From positions 2,777,501 through 2,841,500 of the forward strand of contig NZ_CP038255.1 in the NCBI RefSeq assembly GCF_004564135.1: a DNA stretch of 64,000 nt. Reading direction: 5' to 3'. How positions within the stretch are numbered: position 1 is the first letter of the stretch; the number at the start of each line of letters is the position of its first letter. Below the pieces are notes generated by a model. It had not been told where the DNA came from. It saw only the letters and a program-made list of their open reading frames with translations, and made no database searches. Source of the DNA: Terasakiella sp. SH-1. Lineage in GTDB: Bacteria; Pseudomonadota; Alphaproteobacteria; Rhodospirillales; Terasakiellaceae. Position numbers and translations under genes: made by a program. This document shows, in pieces, positions 26,546-34,885 of the stretch.

Positions 26546-29146
26546 TTAGCCTAACGATTTACTCGCCATTTCAAAGGTATCTTTGGACAATCCATCCGTG
26601 TCGATAATCCGTTGCAATTGCGCCTTCATCAAGACTTGGCGGGCTTCCTCAAAACGACGCCAGCGCCCCAGCGGAGCCACCATGCGCGCTGCAATTTGCG
26701 GATTGATTTTATCCAGTTCCAAAATCCGGTCTGTATGAAAAGCATACCCTGAACCGTCTGCTGCATGATAATGAAGCTGGTTGGCATGGGCAAAAACAGC
26801 GATAAGGGAGCGTACCTTGTTCGGGTTTTTAATGGAAAAGGCTTCATGACCTAGCAGGGATTTCACCTTATCCAGAGTGGATGGCAACGACGACATGGCC
26901 TGAACCGCCAACCATTTATCCACCACCAGCGGGTCATCCTGATAGCGGTTATAGAAATCTTTCAACGCCTCTTCACGGGCATCAATATCCATATTGGACA
27001 GGATACCCAACGCCGCCATGCGGTCTGTCATATTATCGCCATTGTGATATTGCGATGTCAGCAAGCCCAAACAGGCCGGATCATCCAGTTCTGACAGATA
27101 GGCCAGACAGATATTTTTCAGGGATCGCTGACCTGCCGATTTCGCATCGGGTGAATAAGGTGCATCACTGCGCAAAACACGTAATCTGTCGAGCAGGTCC
27201 TCTTGCAAATCATGGGCAATAAACCCACGCAAGGCTTCGCGTGCCCCATGAATGGCATCCACATCAATCACGTCCATCTGTTCAGCCAAATAGCTTTCTG
27301 TGGGTAATTGTAAACAAAGGGCGATAAATTCAGCATCCAGTTGCTCGTTCAATAATGTTTGGCGCAATGCTTCAATGAAACTTGCATCTTTTTCAAACGC
27401 TTTGCCCTGTTGATGGGCCGCAATCATATCCAGCAACAACTGTGTGCCGTAAGCCTGGGCCGCTTCCCAACGGGCAAAGTCATCCCTGTCATTTGCCATC
27501 AAAAAGGCAAGCTCATCTGCCGGGTAATCAGCCTTCAGCTTAATCGGGGCGGAAAAATCACGGTTCAGTGAGACAACAGGCTGTTCTTTAATATTTTCAA
27601 AAGTAAACGTTTGTTCAGCCTCTTTCAGCGAAAGGACCTCTGCAACCAAATCTTGCCCATCGGCCCCGACAAGCCCGATGGAAATCGGCATATGCATCAC
27701 CTCTTTCGTCTCTTGCCCCGGTGTGGCCTCCATATGCTGGGCCAGTGTCAGGCTAAATTTCTGCGCAGCCTCATCATACGTCCAGTTGGCCGTAATTTCC
27801 GGTGTACCTGCCTGAGAATACCATAACTTAAACTGGCTCAGATCAATACCAGAAGCATCACTCATCGCAGCGGCAAAATCATCACAGGTCACGGCCTGAC
27901 CATCATGGCGTTCAAAATACAGCTTCATCCCTTTTTGGAAATTCTCTTCTCCCAGCAAGGTATGCATCATGCGGATGACTTCTGATCCTTTGTTATAGAC
28001 AGTCGCCGTATAGAAGTTATCAATGGCCATATAGCTATCCGGGCGCACCGGATGGGCCAAGGGGCCAGCATCTTCGGGGAATTGCCCCGCGCGTAAGATT
28101 TTCACGTTGGAGATACGTTCACAAGCCCGTGAACGCATATCAGAAGAAAATTCCTGATCGCGAAAAACCGTCAGCCCTTCTTTCAAGGAAAGCTGGAACC
28201 AGTCACGGCATGTCACCCGGTTGCCCGTCCAGTTATGGAAATATTCATGGGCGATCACTGCTTCAATCCCAGCATAGTCCGTATCGGTCGCCGTATCAGA
28301 TTTTGCCAGCACATATTTGGTGTTAAAGACATTAAGCGATTTATTTTCCATCGCCCCCATATTGAAATCAGAAACAGCCACAATGTTATAAAGGTCCAGA
28401 TCATATTCCAGACCAAAGCGCTCTTCGTCCCATTTCATTGACGCCTTCAGGCTTTCCATCGCCCAGCCACAGCGGTCTTCATTGCCATGTTCCACAAAGA
28501 TACGCAGATCAACTGAACGACCGGAAAGGGTGGTAAATGTATCTTTCACACAGGCCAGATCCCCCGCAACCAAAGCAAACAGGTAGCTTGGCTTCGCAAA
28601 CGGGTCTTCCCACACAGCGGCATGCTGGCCGTCTTCCAGTTCTGTCTCGCTGATCAAATTGCCGTTGGACAACATCACCGGGCAGGTTTCTTTATCCGCA
28701 ACAATTGTCACCGTATAAGGTGCCATGACATCGGGGCGGTCCTGAAAATAGGTGATCCGGCGAAAACCTTGTGCCTCACACTGGGTGCAATAATTGCCAC
28801 TGGACTGATAAAGGCCACTAAGCTGCGTGTTGCCTTTGGGGTCAATCTCGGTTTCCACCACCAGCTCAAAACGTTCTGGCACATTCGGGATGATCATTTG
28901 GTTATCGGCAATTTCATAATCACCGTCTTCCAAAGTGCGACCATCCAGGGCAATATTTAACAAGGTGAGGTCTTCCCCATCCAAAACCAGCGCTGCCCCC
29001 ACCTCATTATTGGCGTAATAAGTGGTGGCACACAGCACGCGTGTGCTTTCAGCTTCCAGATCAAAGACAAGCTCGACATTTTCCACCAGATAATCAGGCG
29101 CAGCATAATCTTCCAAACGAATGGTCTTCGGTTGATCGGTTTTCAT
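26546..29146 (-). CDS. pepN: aminopeptidase N
   Basis: An 866-residue M1-family zinc aminopeptidase of the E. coli PepN type. The exopeptidase motif is 'NMGAMENKSLNVF', the zinc motif is HExxH in 'VIAHEYFHNWTGNRVTCRDW', and the third ligand Glu follows in 'SLKEGLTVFRDQEFSSD'. A large helical C-terminal domain (DUF3458 type) occupies roughly residues 440-866. It removes N-terminal residues from peptides in the cytoplasm during protein turnover. It follows the thioesterase gene by 22 bp on the same strand. Confidence 0.97.
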   Translation of the reverse strand: MKTDQPKTIRLEDYAAPDYLVENVELVFDLEAESTRVLCATTYYANNEVGAALVLDGEDLTLLNIALDGRTLEDGDYEIADNQMIIPNVPERFELVVETEIDPKGNTQLSGLYQSSGNYCTQCEAQGFRRITYFQDRPDVMAPYTVTIVADKETCPVMLSNGNLISETELEDGQHAAVWEDPFAKPSYLFALVAGDLACVKDTFTTLSGRSVDLRIFVEHGNEDRCGWAMESLKASMKWDEERFGLEYDLDLYNIVAVSDFNMGAMENKSLNVFNTKYVLAKSDTATDTDYAGIEAVIAHEYFHNWTGNRVTCRDWFQLSLKEGLTVFRDQEFSSDMRSRACERISNVKILRAGQFPEDAGPLAHPVRPDSYMAIDNFYTATVYNKGSEVIRMMHTLLGEENFQKGMKLYFERHDGQAVTCDDFAAAMSDASGIDLSQFKLWYSQAGTPEITANWTYDEAAQKFSLTLAQHMEATPGQETKEVMHMPISIGLVGADGQDLVAEVLSLKEAEQTFTFENIKEQPVVSLNRDFSAPIKLKADYPADELAFLMANDRDDFARWEAAQAYGTQLLLDMIAAHQQGKAFEKDASFIEALRQTLLNEQLDAEFIALCLQLPTESYLAEQMDVIDVDAIHGAREALRGFIAHDLQEDLLDRLRVLRSDAPYSPDAKSAGQRSLKNICLAYLSELDDPACLGLLTSQYHNGDNMTDRMAALGILSNMDIDAREEALKDFYNRYQDDPLVVDKWLAVQAMSSLPSTLDKVKSLLGHEAFSIKNPNKVRSLIAVFAHANQLHYHAADGSGYAFHTDRILELDKINPQIAARMVAPLGRWRRFEEARQVLMKAQLQRIIDTDGLSKDTFEMASKSLG

Positions 29147-29168
29147 AAGGGCTATTCTTTCTTAAGAG

Positions 29169-29933
29169 TTATCTGGTGATATGGGCACGGATCAATTCCT
29201 TGGCCCCGTGGGACGACAGCAAGACACAACTGTCATGTTCGCTAAGCTGTTCAACCTCGGCCTGAACACTGTCGTTTAATGTACATTCATTGCGAAACAC
29301 AATATCCAGCGCACTGGGCTGAAAAGGATGGCGTACCTTTTCAGAAGCTGCGCTTAAGGCCCATTCAATCAGTTTGGTGTTATTGACATGGTTATATAAA
29401 TCCAGATCACCCAAACGCGGTTTGAATGGTTCTTGCGGGATGCCCAGTAATGGCTTTTCAATGGTGCGACGTTGAAAGTCAATCGGCTTTGGCCCGGCAT
29501 CAGGCATGCGAGCCTGTACAAATTCCGGCCATTCAGCAATGGCACGTTCCTTCAAATCAAACAGGGCAAAGGTAGAAAGGGCACAGGCAATCACCATGTT
29601 ATTTTCATCACGAAAACGATAAAACCGATGACCAAATTTACCTTGCACGCCTGCATACCAGGTCTCAACCGCAACCGCGTCGCCTTTATGGGGATAATGG
29701 CGTACAAAAATCGCAAGGCGGGCTAGAACCCAGGCCAGCTCTGTCCCCTTTAGCGCCTCCATTCCCAAATTCAACAAAGAGGAATTGCGAAAGGCACTTT
29801 CCTGTAAATATTCAGCCATCGAACAAATGGAAAAAAGCCCGTTGGGGCAAATTTCAGAGACACGGACATGATAAATTTCCTGCCCCAGTGTGGGCGGGGC
29901 AACAGCGCTGTCTACTTTGGCCCAATCAATCAT
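29169..29933 (-). CDS. acyl-ACP thioesterase-like protein (FatA/FatB family)
   Basis: A 254-residue protein built of two hot-dog halves. The N-terminal half has 'YLQESAFRNSSLLNLG' and 'WVLARLAIFVRHYPHKGDAVAVETW'; the C-terminal half has 'RLGDLDLYNHVNNTKLIEWAL', the D-x-x-N-H-V-N-N catalytic segment of plant and bacterial acyl-ACP thioesterases. It probably releases fatty acids from acyl carrier protein or hydrolyses acyl-CoA; chain-length preference is not predictable. Divergent from the OsmC-family gene, so a bidirectional promoter is likely in the short gap between them (29934-30001). Confidence 0.82.
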   Translation of the reverse strand: MIDWAKVDSAVAPPTLGQEIYHVRVSEICPNGLFSICSMAEYLQESAFRNSSLLNLGMEALKGTELAWVLARLAIFVRHYPHKGDAVAVETWYAGVQGKFGHRFYRFRDENNMVIACALSTFALFDLKERAIAEWPEFVQARMPDAGPKPIDFQRRTIEKPLLGIPQEPFKPRLGDLDLYNHVNNTKLIEWALSAASEKVRHPFQPSALDIVFRNECTLNDSVQAEVEQLSEHDSCVLLSSHGAKELIRAHITR

Positions 29934-30001
29934 ACGTCTTTCCTTTTTTTTCTTTTATGATATGTAGGGATTAGATGAAGTTCAAGTCAAGGATTGAAGC
30001 A

Positions 30002-30418
30002 ATGACAACTCGGGTAAAATGGGTGAAAGATCGTGTGTTCGAAGGCACAAGCAGCAGCGGCCATAGCGTCGTGATGGAAGCCAAAGGCCCCGGTGAAGGC
30101 AGCGTTGGCCCCAGCCCGATGGAAATGCTCTTGCTTGGTATGGGCGGCTGTACGACCTTTGATGTGGTTCATATTTTAGGCCGTATGCGCGAAGATGTAG
30201 CCGACTGCGAAGTCGAAATTGACGGCACACGCGCAGATGAAGACCCGAAGGTCTACACCAAGATTCATGCGCATTTTAAAGTCTCAGGCCGTGCCTTAAA
30301 GGAAAAAAAAGTCAAGCAAGCCGTGGAAATGTCAGCGGAAAAATACTGTTCTGCCTCCATCATGCTAGGCGCAACTGCCGAAATCACCCACGACTTTGAA
30401 GTGATTGAACTGGATTAA
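30002..30418 (+). CDS. OsmC family protein, YhfA-like
   Basis: A 138-residue protein closely following E. coli YhfA: 'RVKWVKDRVFEGTSSSGH', 'GPSPMEMLLLGMGGCTTFDVVHIL' and 'LSAEKYCSASIML'-type sequence. The two OsmC-type cysteines are in 'GGCTTFD' and 'KYCSAS'. OsmC proteins reduce organic hydroperoxides through these cysteines; the YhfA branch is uncharacterised. The ATG at 30002 is chosen by alignment to YhfA; an upstream ATG (29975) also has a fair ribosome-binding site. Its stop overlaps that of the convergent cobM. Confidence 0.87.
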   Translation: MTTRVKWVKDRVFEGTSSSGHSVVMEAKGPGEGSVGPSPMEMLLLGMGGCTTFDVVHILGRMREDVADCEVEIDGTRADEDPKVYTKIHAHFKVSGRALKEKKVKQAVEMSAEKYCSASIMLGATAEITHDFEVIELD

Positions 30419-31176
30419 GCCTTTTTCTCACGCAACACGTGGGTATGATCCACATCATAAAGTTTGCTGTCGGTGAAATCTTCTGCCCCTAACACATGGC
30501 CGACAAGGATCAAGGCCGTACGGGTAATGCCGCTATCTTTCACCTTGGCACGAATATCAGAAAGCGTGCCATGGATGAAGGCTTCATCGGGCCAAGAGAC
30601 ACGATAGGCCACCACAACTGGGCAATCCTCGCCATAATGGGGCACCAAGGTATCGACCACATGTTTCAGGTTATTCACTGAGAGGTGGATCGCCAGTGTC
30701 GCCCCAGTTTGGCCGAACATTTCCAATGTTTCATTATTCGGCATCTTGCTTGATCGCACGGCTGTGCGGGTCAACACGATGGACTGGGACACATCCGGCA
30801 AGGTCAATTCTGTTTTCAACGCCGCAGAAGCCGCGGCATAAGCCGACACACCCGGCACCACTTCATAATCAATATCCAGCTTATCCAAACGGCGCATCTG
30901 TTCAGCAATCGCCCCATAAAGACACGGGTCCCCACTATGCACACGGGCCACATCATGGCCGTCTTTATGGGCGGCTTCGATCTCGGCAATGATTTCATCC
31001 AGATGCATCGGGGCGGTATCTTTGACCACAGAAGCCTTATCAGCCTGGGCGACAATGCCTTCGGGCACCAAAGAGCCTGCAAACAAAACAACCGGCGCTT
31101 CTTTAATGATGTTGAGGCCACGAACTGTGATCAGGTCCGGGGCACCCGGCCCTGCGCCAATGAAATAAACCGTCAT
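30415..31176 (-). CDS. cobM: precorrin-4/cobalt-precorrin-4 C11-methyltransferase
   Basis: A 253-residue SAM-dependent tetrapyrrole methyltransferase (CobM/CbiF). It has the fold's 'VYFIGAGPGAPDLITVRGLNII' start, 'VARVHSGDPCLYGAIAEQMRRL', 'YEVVPGVSAYAAASAAL' and the CobM-specific 'QSIVLTRTAVRSSKMPNNETL'. It adds the methyl group at C11 of the corrin ring. Last gene of the cobalamin operon; its ATG overlaps the stop of the preceding gene (ATGA), so translation is coupled. Confidence 0.95.
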   Translation of the reverse strand: MTVYFIGAGPGAPDLITVRGLNIIKEAPVVLFAGSLVPEGIVAQADKASVVKDTAPMHLDEIIAEIEAAHKDGHDVARVHSGDPCLYGAIAEQMRRLDKLDIDYEVVPGVSAYAAASAALKTELTLPDVSQSIVLTRTAVRSSKMPNNETLEMFGQTGATLAIHLSVNNLKHVVDTLVPHYGEDCPVVVAYRVSWPDEAFIHGTLSDIRAKVKDSGITRTALILVGHVLGAEDFTDSKLYDVDHTHVLREKKA

Positions 31177-32987
31177 GATGCCACCTTCATTTTCTTTTCA
31201 TAGCCACGCGGCGTATAAACCCACTTGTTCACACCACGTTCAATCACCCGGCTTTGGCTTGAACCGACCAAAACCATGGTCAGCATATCAGCGTGATCAG
31301 AGGTCAACTCACCCAAGGTAATCACTTCTAAGCTTTCCGTTGCCCGACCAAGGTTACGCCCCAACACAACAGGGGTTTGTGGCGGACGACCTGTCAGCAA
31401 AATATCGCGTGCACGTTCAATCTGTGTAACCCGGCGTTTGGAACGCGGGTTATAAAAGGCCACAACGAAATCGCCATCTGCTGCGGCCTTGAGGCGACGT
31501 TGAATATCCTCCCACGGTGTCAGCAAGTCAGACAAGGAAATGGTACAGAAATCATGGTTGATCGGTGCGCCAATGCGTGCAGCACAAGCTTGCAGGGCCG
31601 AAATTCCCGGGGCCACATCCACCTGCAAACGGTTCCATTCCGGCTTGTTTTCCTTATCCAGCAGTTCAAAGGCCAATGTGGCCAGGGCATAAATCCCGGC
31701 GTCCCCGGAACAAACCAGACAGACACGCTTGCCTTGAGCCGCCAGATCCAGCGCGATACGGGCACGTTTTTCTTCATTGGCAAGGCCACTTTCATGGCGA
31801 TCTTTGCCCACGATCAAATCTTCAACCAGATCAAGATAAAGCCCATAGCCCACCACATCAGTGGCATCACGCAAAGCTTGCGTGGCTTGAGGCGAGCGCC
31901 ATTCATCACTGCCCGGACCAATCCCGATGATAGACAGATAGCCCTGCGCACGTCCCAGTGCACCGGGCTGTAGATCAACAGGTGAACGGGCAATGGCGCA
32001 GGTGGCTTTATCAGTCTTTTGTTTTTCAACGACCAGCTCACCCAAACCGCCAACTGCGGCCAGTGCGGCACCTTCGGCCACACCGTGACAGCCGACTTCG
32101 TTATAAACCACATCAGATGGGTTTTTCAGGCGCGGTTGTTGGGCATCCAGTTCTTGCGGGGTAAAGAAACGTGCAGGCACGCCCAATTCCTCAGCCAGTG
32201 CATGAACGGCCACTTCATCAGCTTTCACATCCACCGACACAACACAGCCGACAGACTGTTTGGTCAAGCCAGCGCCTTCCAATGTCTTCATCACATGATC
32301 AATAAGATGTTGTGGCGGGCAGTTACGCTCACAGCCAACACCCAAGGCCAAAACAGGCGGGTGATAGAGCAGCTCATTGCCATCAGGTTCCACATCGCGA
32401 TCAGAAATACGAATGCGCGGGAAACCTTCTTCTTCGAAGCTGAGGCCCTTTTCCTGAAGCCAGCTGCTTTCGCCTGCTTCTTGTTCCAAGGCAACCGGGT
32501 CGTTGTTCAACAAGGCAGCCGCAATATCCTTGGCCTGATCCGGGTTGGAAATGCGCCAGCCTTGCGGCGGTTCATCCAGTGCTAGACCGAAGTTCAGCTC
32601 ACCTGCTGTCGTAATCGCCGCAGCACCATCCAGAATATCAGCAATCCAGCGCGCCAGCTCGTTTGCACCATGATGCCCACCTAAAAGCGGCACGGCACAA
32701 GAGGCATCTTCGGCCACAGCAACCACGGGCGGTTCAACCCATTTATCGGCCAGAAGCGGGGCTAATGCGCGGATCAAAATACCACTGGCGCAAATCCCGA
32801 TAATCGGGCGACCTTGACGAAATAAGGACTTCACATGCTCAATGGTATTGTCAAACGTTATGGCACAATCCGGTAAGCGTTTTTTCAGGCCGTGGATTTC
32901 CACATCACCCATGGTTTGGGCCAGCTCGTCAGCCAGTTGATATCCGCCAACTGACAGGCAGAGAATTACAGGGGTCTTTTTAGTCAT
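31173..32987 (-). CDS. cobJ: CbiG-CobJ fusion: cobalt-precorrin-5A hydrolase / precorrin-3B C17-methyltransferase
   Basis: A 604-residue bifunctional protein. Residues 1 to about 340 match CbiG: 'ILCLSVGGYQLADELAQTMG', 'IIGICASGILIRALAPLLADKW', 'GGHHGANELARWIADILDGAAAITTA'-type core and the C-terminal CbiG domain 'LALGVGCERNCPPQHLIDHV'. Residues from about 348 match CobJ/CbiH: 'LSIIGIGPGSDEWRSPQA', 'VCLVCSGDAGIYALATLAFEL', 'VAPGISALQACAARIGAP' and 'FYNPRSKRR'. CbiG opens the ring lactone after ring contraction, a step of the early-cobalt pathway. The start is the ATG at 32987, overlapping the cobI stop (ATGA). Confidence 0.93.
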   Translation of the reverse strand: MTKKTPVILCLSVGGYQLADELAQTMGDVEIHGLKKRLPDCAITFDNTIEHVKSLFRQGRPIIGICASGILIRALAPLLADKWVEPPVVAVAEDASCAVPLLGGHHGANELARWIADILDGAAAITTAGELNFGLALDEPPQGWRISNPDQAKDIAAALLNNDPVALEQEAGESSWLQEKGLSFEEEGFPRIRISDRDVEPDGNELLYHPPVLALGVGCERNCPPQHLIDHVMKTLEGAGLTKQSVGCVVSVDVKADEVAVHALAEELGVPARFFTPQELDAQQPRLKNPSDVVYNEVGCHGVAEGAALAAVGGLGELVVEKQKTDKATCAIARSPVDLQPGALGRAQGYLSIIGIGPGSDEWRSPQATQALRDATDVVGYGLYLDLVEDLIVGKDRHESGLANEEKRARIALDLAAQGKRVCLVCSGDAGIYALATLAFELLDKENKPEWNRLQVDVAPGISALQACAARIGAPINHDFCTISLSDLLTPWEDIQRRLKAAADGDFVVAFYNPRSKRRVTQIERARDILLTGRPPQTPVVLGRNLGRATESLEVITLGELTSDHADMLTMVLVGSSQSRVIERGVNKWVYTPRGYEKKMKVAS

Positions 32988-33688
32988 GTCCACGCCTCGC
33001 CGCGTTTATGTACGATAATCATTGAAAAATAAGGGGCTTTGTCAAAATCAGCCTCATCTAAGGGCATCATTTTCTGGTTATCCATAGTCGCATGCTCGAT
33101 ATAATAAGCATTCTCGCTGATCCCGAGGGTGGAGAGCACATCACGCACCTTGGTAAAATGGCGACCGACTTTCATAATGATGGCCGCATCACAGTGTTGT
33201 AAACGCACCATTAAATCTTCGGCTGGCAAGGGGGCTGGCAAAACGGTCAGCACATCATAGCGCGACGTGATCGGCACCCCCAATTGCGCGCAACTTGCCA
33301 TGGCCGAAGACACACCGGGGACCACCACGGTTTCAAAACGATCTGCCAGACGGCCATAAAGATACATGAAGGATCCAAAGAAAAACGGGTCCCCCTCACA
33401 CAGCACGGCCACATCATGTCCGGCTTCTAATTCCTTGGCAATTTCCACACTGTATTTGTCATAGACATCATTGGCGGGAAACTTGCCCGGAATCATCGGG
33501 GTTTCAATCACGATCTCTTTTTGATTGCCCGGCAAGTGGCTTTCTACAATAGCGCGCGCCAGTGACGGTTTACCTTCGGGGGCCGGATAAGCCAGCACGG
33601 GGGCGGCTTGCATAATCTTTAGCGCCTTCAGCGTAATCAAATCCGGGTCGCCCGGACCGATGCCCAGACCATAGAGTGTCCCACTCAT
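32984..33688 (-). CDS. cobI: precorrin-2/cobalt-factor-II C20-methyltransferase
   Basis: A 234-residue CobI/CbiL enzyme with 'LYGLGIGPGDPDLITLKALKIM', 'AYPAPEGKPSLARAIV', 'VAVLCEGDPFFFGSFMYLYGRL' and 'VVPGVSSAMASCAQLGVP'. It methylates C20, committing the ring to B12. Its ATG is preceded by AAGGA, 6 bp after cobL, and its stop overlaps the next gene. Confidence 0.95.
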   Translation of the reverse strand: MSGTLYGLGIGPGDPDLITLKALKIMQAAPVLAYPAPEGKPSLARAIVESHLPGNQKEIVIETPMIPGKFPANDVYDKYSVEIAKELEAGHDVAVLCEGDPFFFGSFMYLYGRLADRFETVVVPGVSSAMASCAQLGVPITSRYDVLTVLPAPLPAEDLMVRLQHCDAAIIMKVGRHFTKVRDVLSTLGISENAYYIEHATMDNQKMMPLDEADFDKAPYFSMIIVHKRGEAWT

Positions 33689-33694
33689 CTTGCT

Positions 33695-34885
33695 TTATTC
33701 CTTAATCGCAGACAATTGCAACACCGGGGCCATGGGCTTGAGTGCAGTCAATCGTCCGACATGTTCTTCACGGGAAATGGCAATGCGTATCAATTGCCCC
33801 CCGATTTTCTCGGCAAAATGCAACATTTCACGCTCTGCCTCAAGTGTTACTGTGTTCGCCACCAATCGCCCCCCGATAGGCAAGGCATTCCAGCAGGCTT
33901 CCAACACCCCTTTTTTCGAAATCCCACCCCCGATGAAAATGGCATCTGGTGTAGGCAACCCCCCCAAGGCTTCGGGGGCGCGACCATCAACAATTTCCAA
34001 TGTGGGCACCCCAAGACTGGCGCCATTATGGGCAATCATGGAACGACGATGATCATTTTGTTCAATGGCAAGGGCCTGACAGGTGGGATGAGCCCGCATC
34101 CATTCAATGGCGATGGAGCCACAGCCTGCACCCACATCCCACAGCAATTCACCGGGTTGCGGGGCCAATGTGGATAAGGTAACAGCGCGCACTTCGCGTT
34201 TGGTCAATTGCCCATCATGTTCAAACAGATCATCACCCAGACCCGAGGTCAGGGGCAAACAACGCGCGCCTGTTCCGGCCTTACAGTCAATGGCAATGGT
34301 GTTGAGATCAGCAGTCTGTGCGGTCCAGCCTGTGGCTGTGCCTTCCAGACGTTTTTCATCCTCCCCCCCCATATGTTCAAAAACCGTAAGGTGCGAGTCG
34401 CCATAGCCATATTTCGCCAGCAGGTCGGCAACCTCAATCGGGGATTTACCATCCCGGCTCAAGACCAGAATTTTCACCCCATCGGCGATATAACGGTTCA
34501 GACTTTCAAGCGCGCGACCATGGATGGTCATACAGACACAATCCTGCACCGCCCAGCCCATGCGCGCGGCCGTCAGTGAAAAAGACCCATTGGCCGGATG
34601 GATCATCAGCTCAGTGGCCTCAAAATGTTTCAGCAAAGTTGCGCCAATGCCAAACCACAGCGGTTCGCCACTGGCCAGCACCACAATGCGCTTATCCTGA
34701 TTGGCCTTGATCTCGTCAATGCCTTTACCCAGCCCAACACCCCAGGAAATTTTACGTGCCTCGCTGTCCACCATTTCCAGATGGCGCACACCACCGACCA
34801 GAATTTCAGCCGTTTCAATCAATTGGCGTGCCGTTGGCTTGACACCCTCAAGGCCGTCTTCCCCAATTCCAATCACATGGATCAT
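33695..34885 (-). CDS. cobL: precorrin-6Y C5,15-methyltransferase, decarboxylating (CbiE-CbiT fusion)
   Basis: A 396-residue fusion. The N-terminal half (about 1-200) is CbiE-type: 'VIGIGEDGLEGVKPTARQLIETAEILVGGVRHL' and 'ASGEPLWFGIGATLL'. The C-terminal half is CbiT-type, with SAM motif 'LWDVGAGCGSIAIEWMRAHP' and 'GGLPTPDAIFIGGGISKKGVL'. Together they methylate C5 and C15 and decarboxylate the C12 acetate. The ATG at 34885 overlaps the stop of the CobH gene (ATGA); the much longer upstream open frame lies within that gene and is not used. Confidence 0.95.
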   Translation of the reverse strand: MIHVIGIGEDGLEGVKPTARQLIETAEILVGGVRHLEMVDSEARKISWGVGLGKGIDEIKANQDKRIVVLASGEPLWFGIGATLLKHFEATELMIHPANGSFSLTAARMGWAVQDCVCMTIHGRALESLNRYIADGVKILVLSRDGKSPIEVADLLAKYGYGDSHLTVFEHMGGEDEKRLEGTATGWTAQTADLNTIAIDCKAGTGARCLPLTSGLGDDLFEHDGQLTKREVRAVTLSTLAPQPGELLWDVGAGCGSIAIEWMRAHPTCQALAIEQNDHRRSMIAHNGASLGVPTLEIVDGRAPEALGGLPTPDAIFIGGGISKKGVLEACWNALPIGGRLVANTVTLEAEREMLHFAEKIGGQLIRIAISREEHVGRLTALKPMAPVLQLSAIKE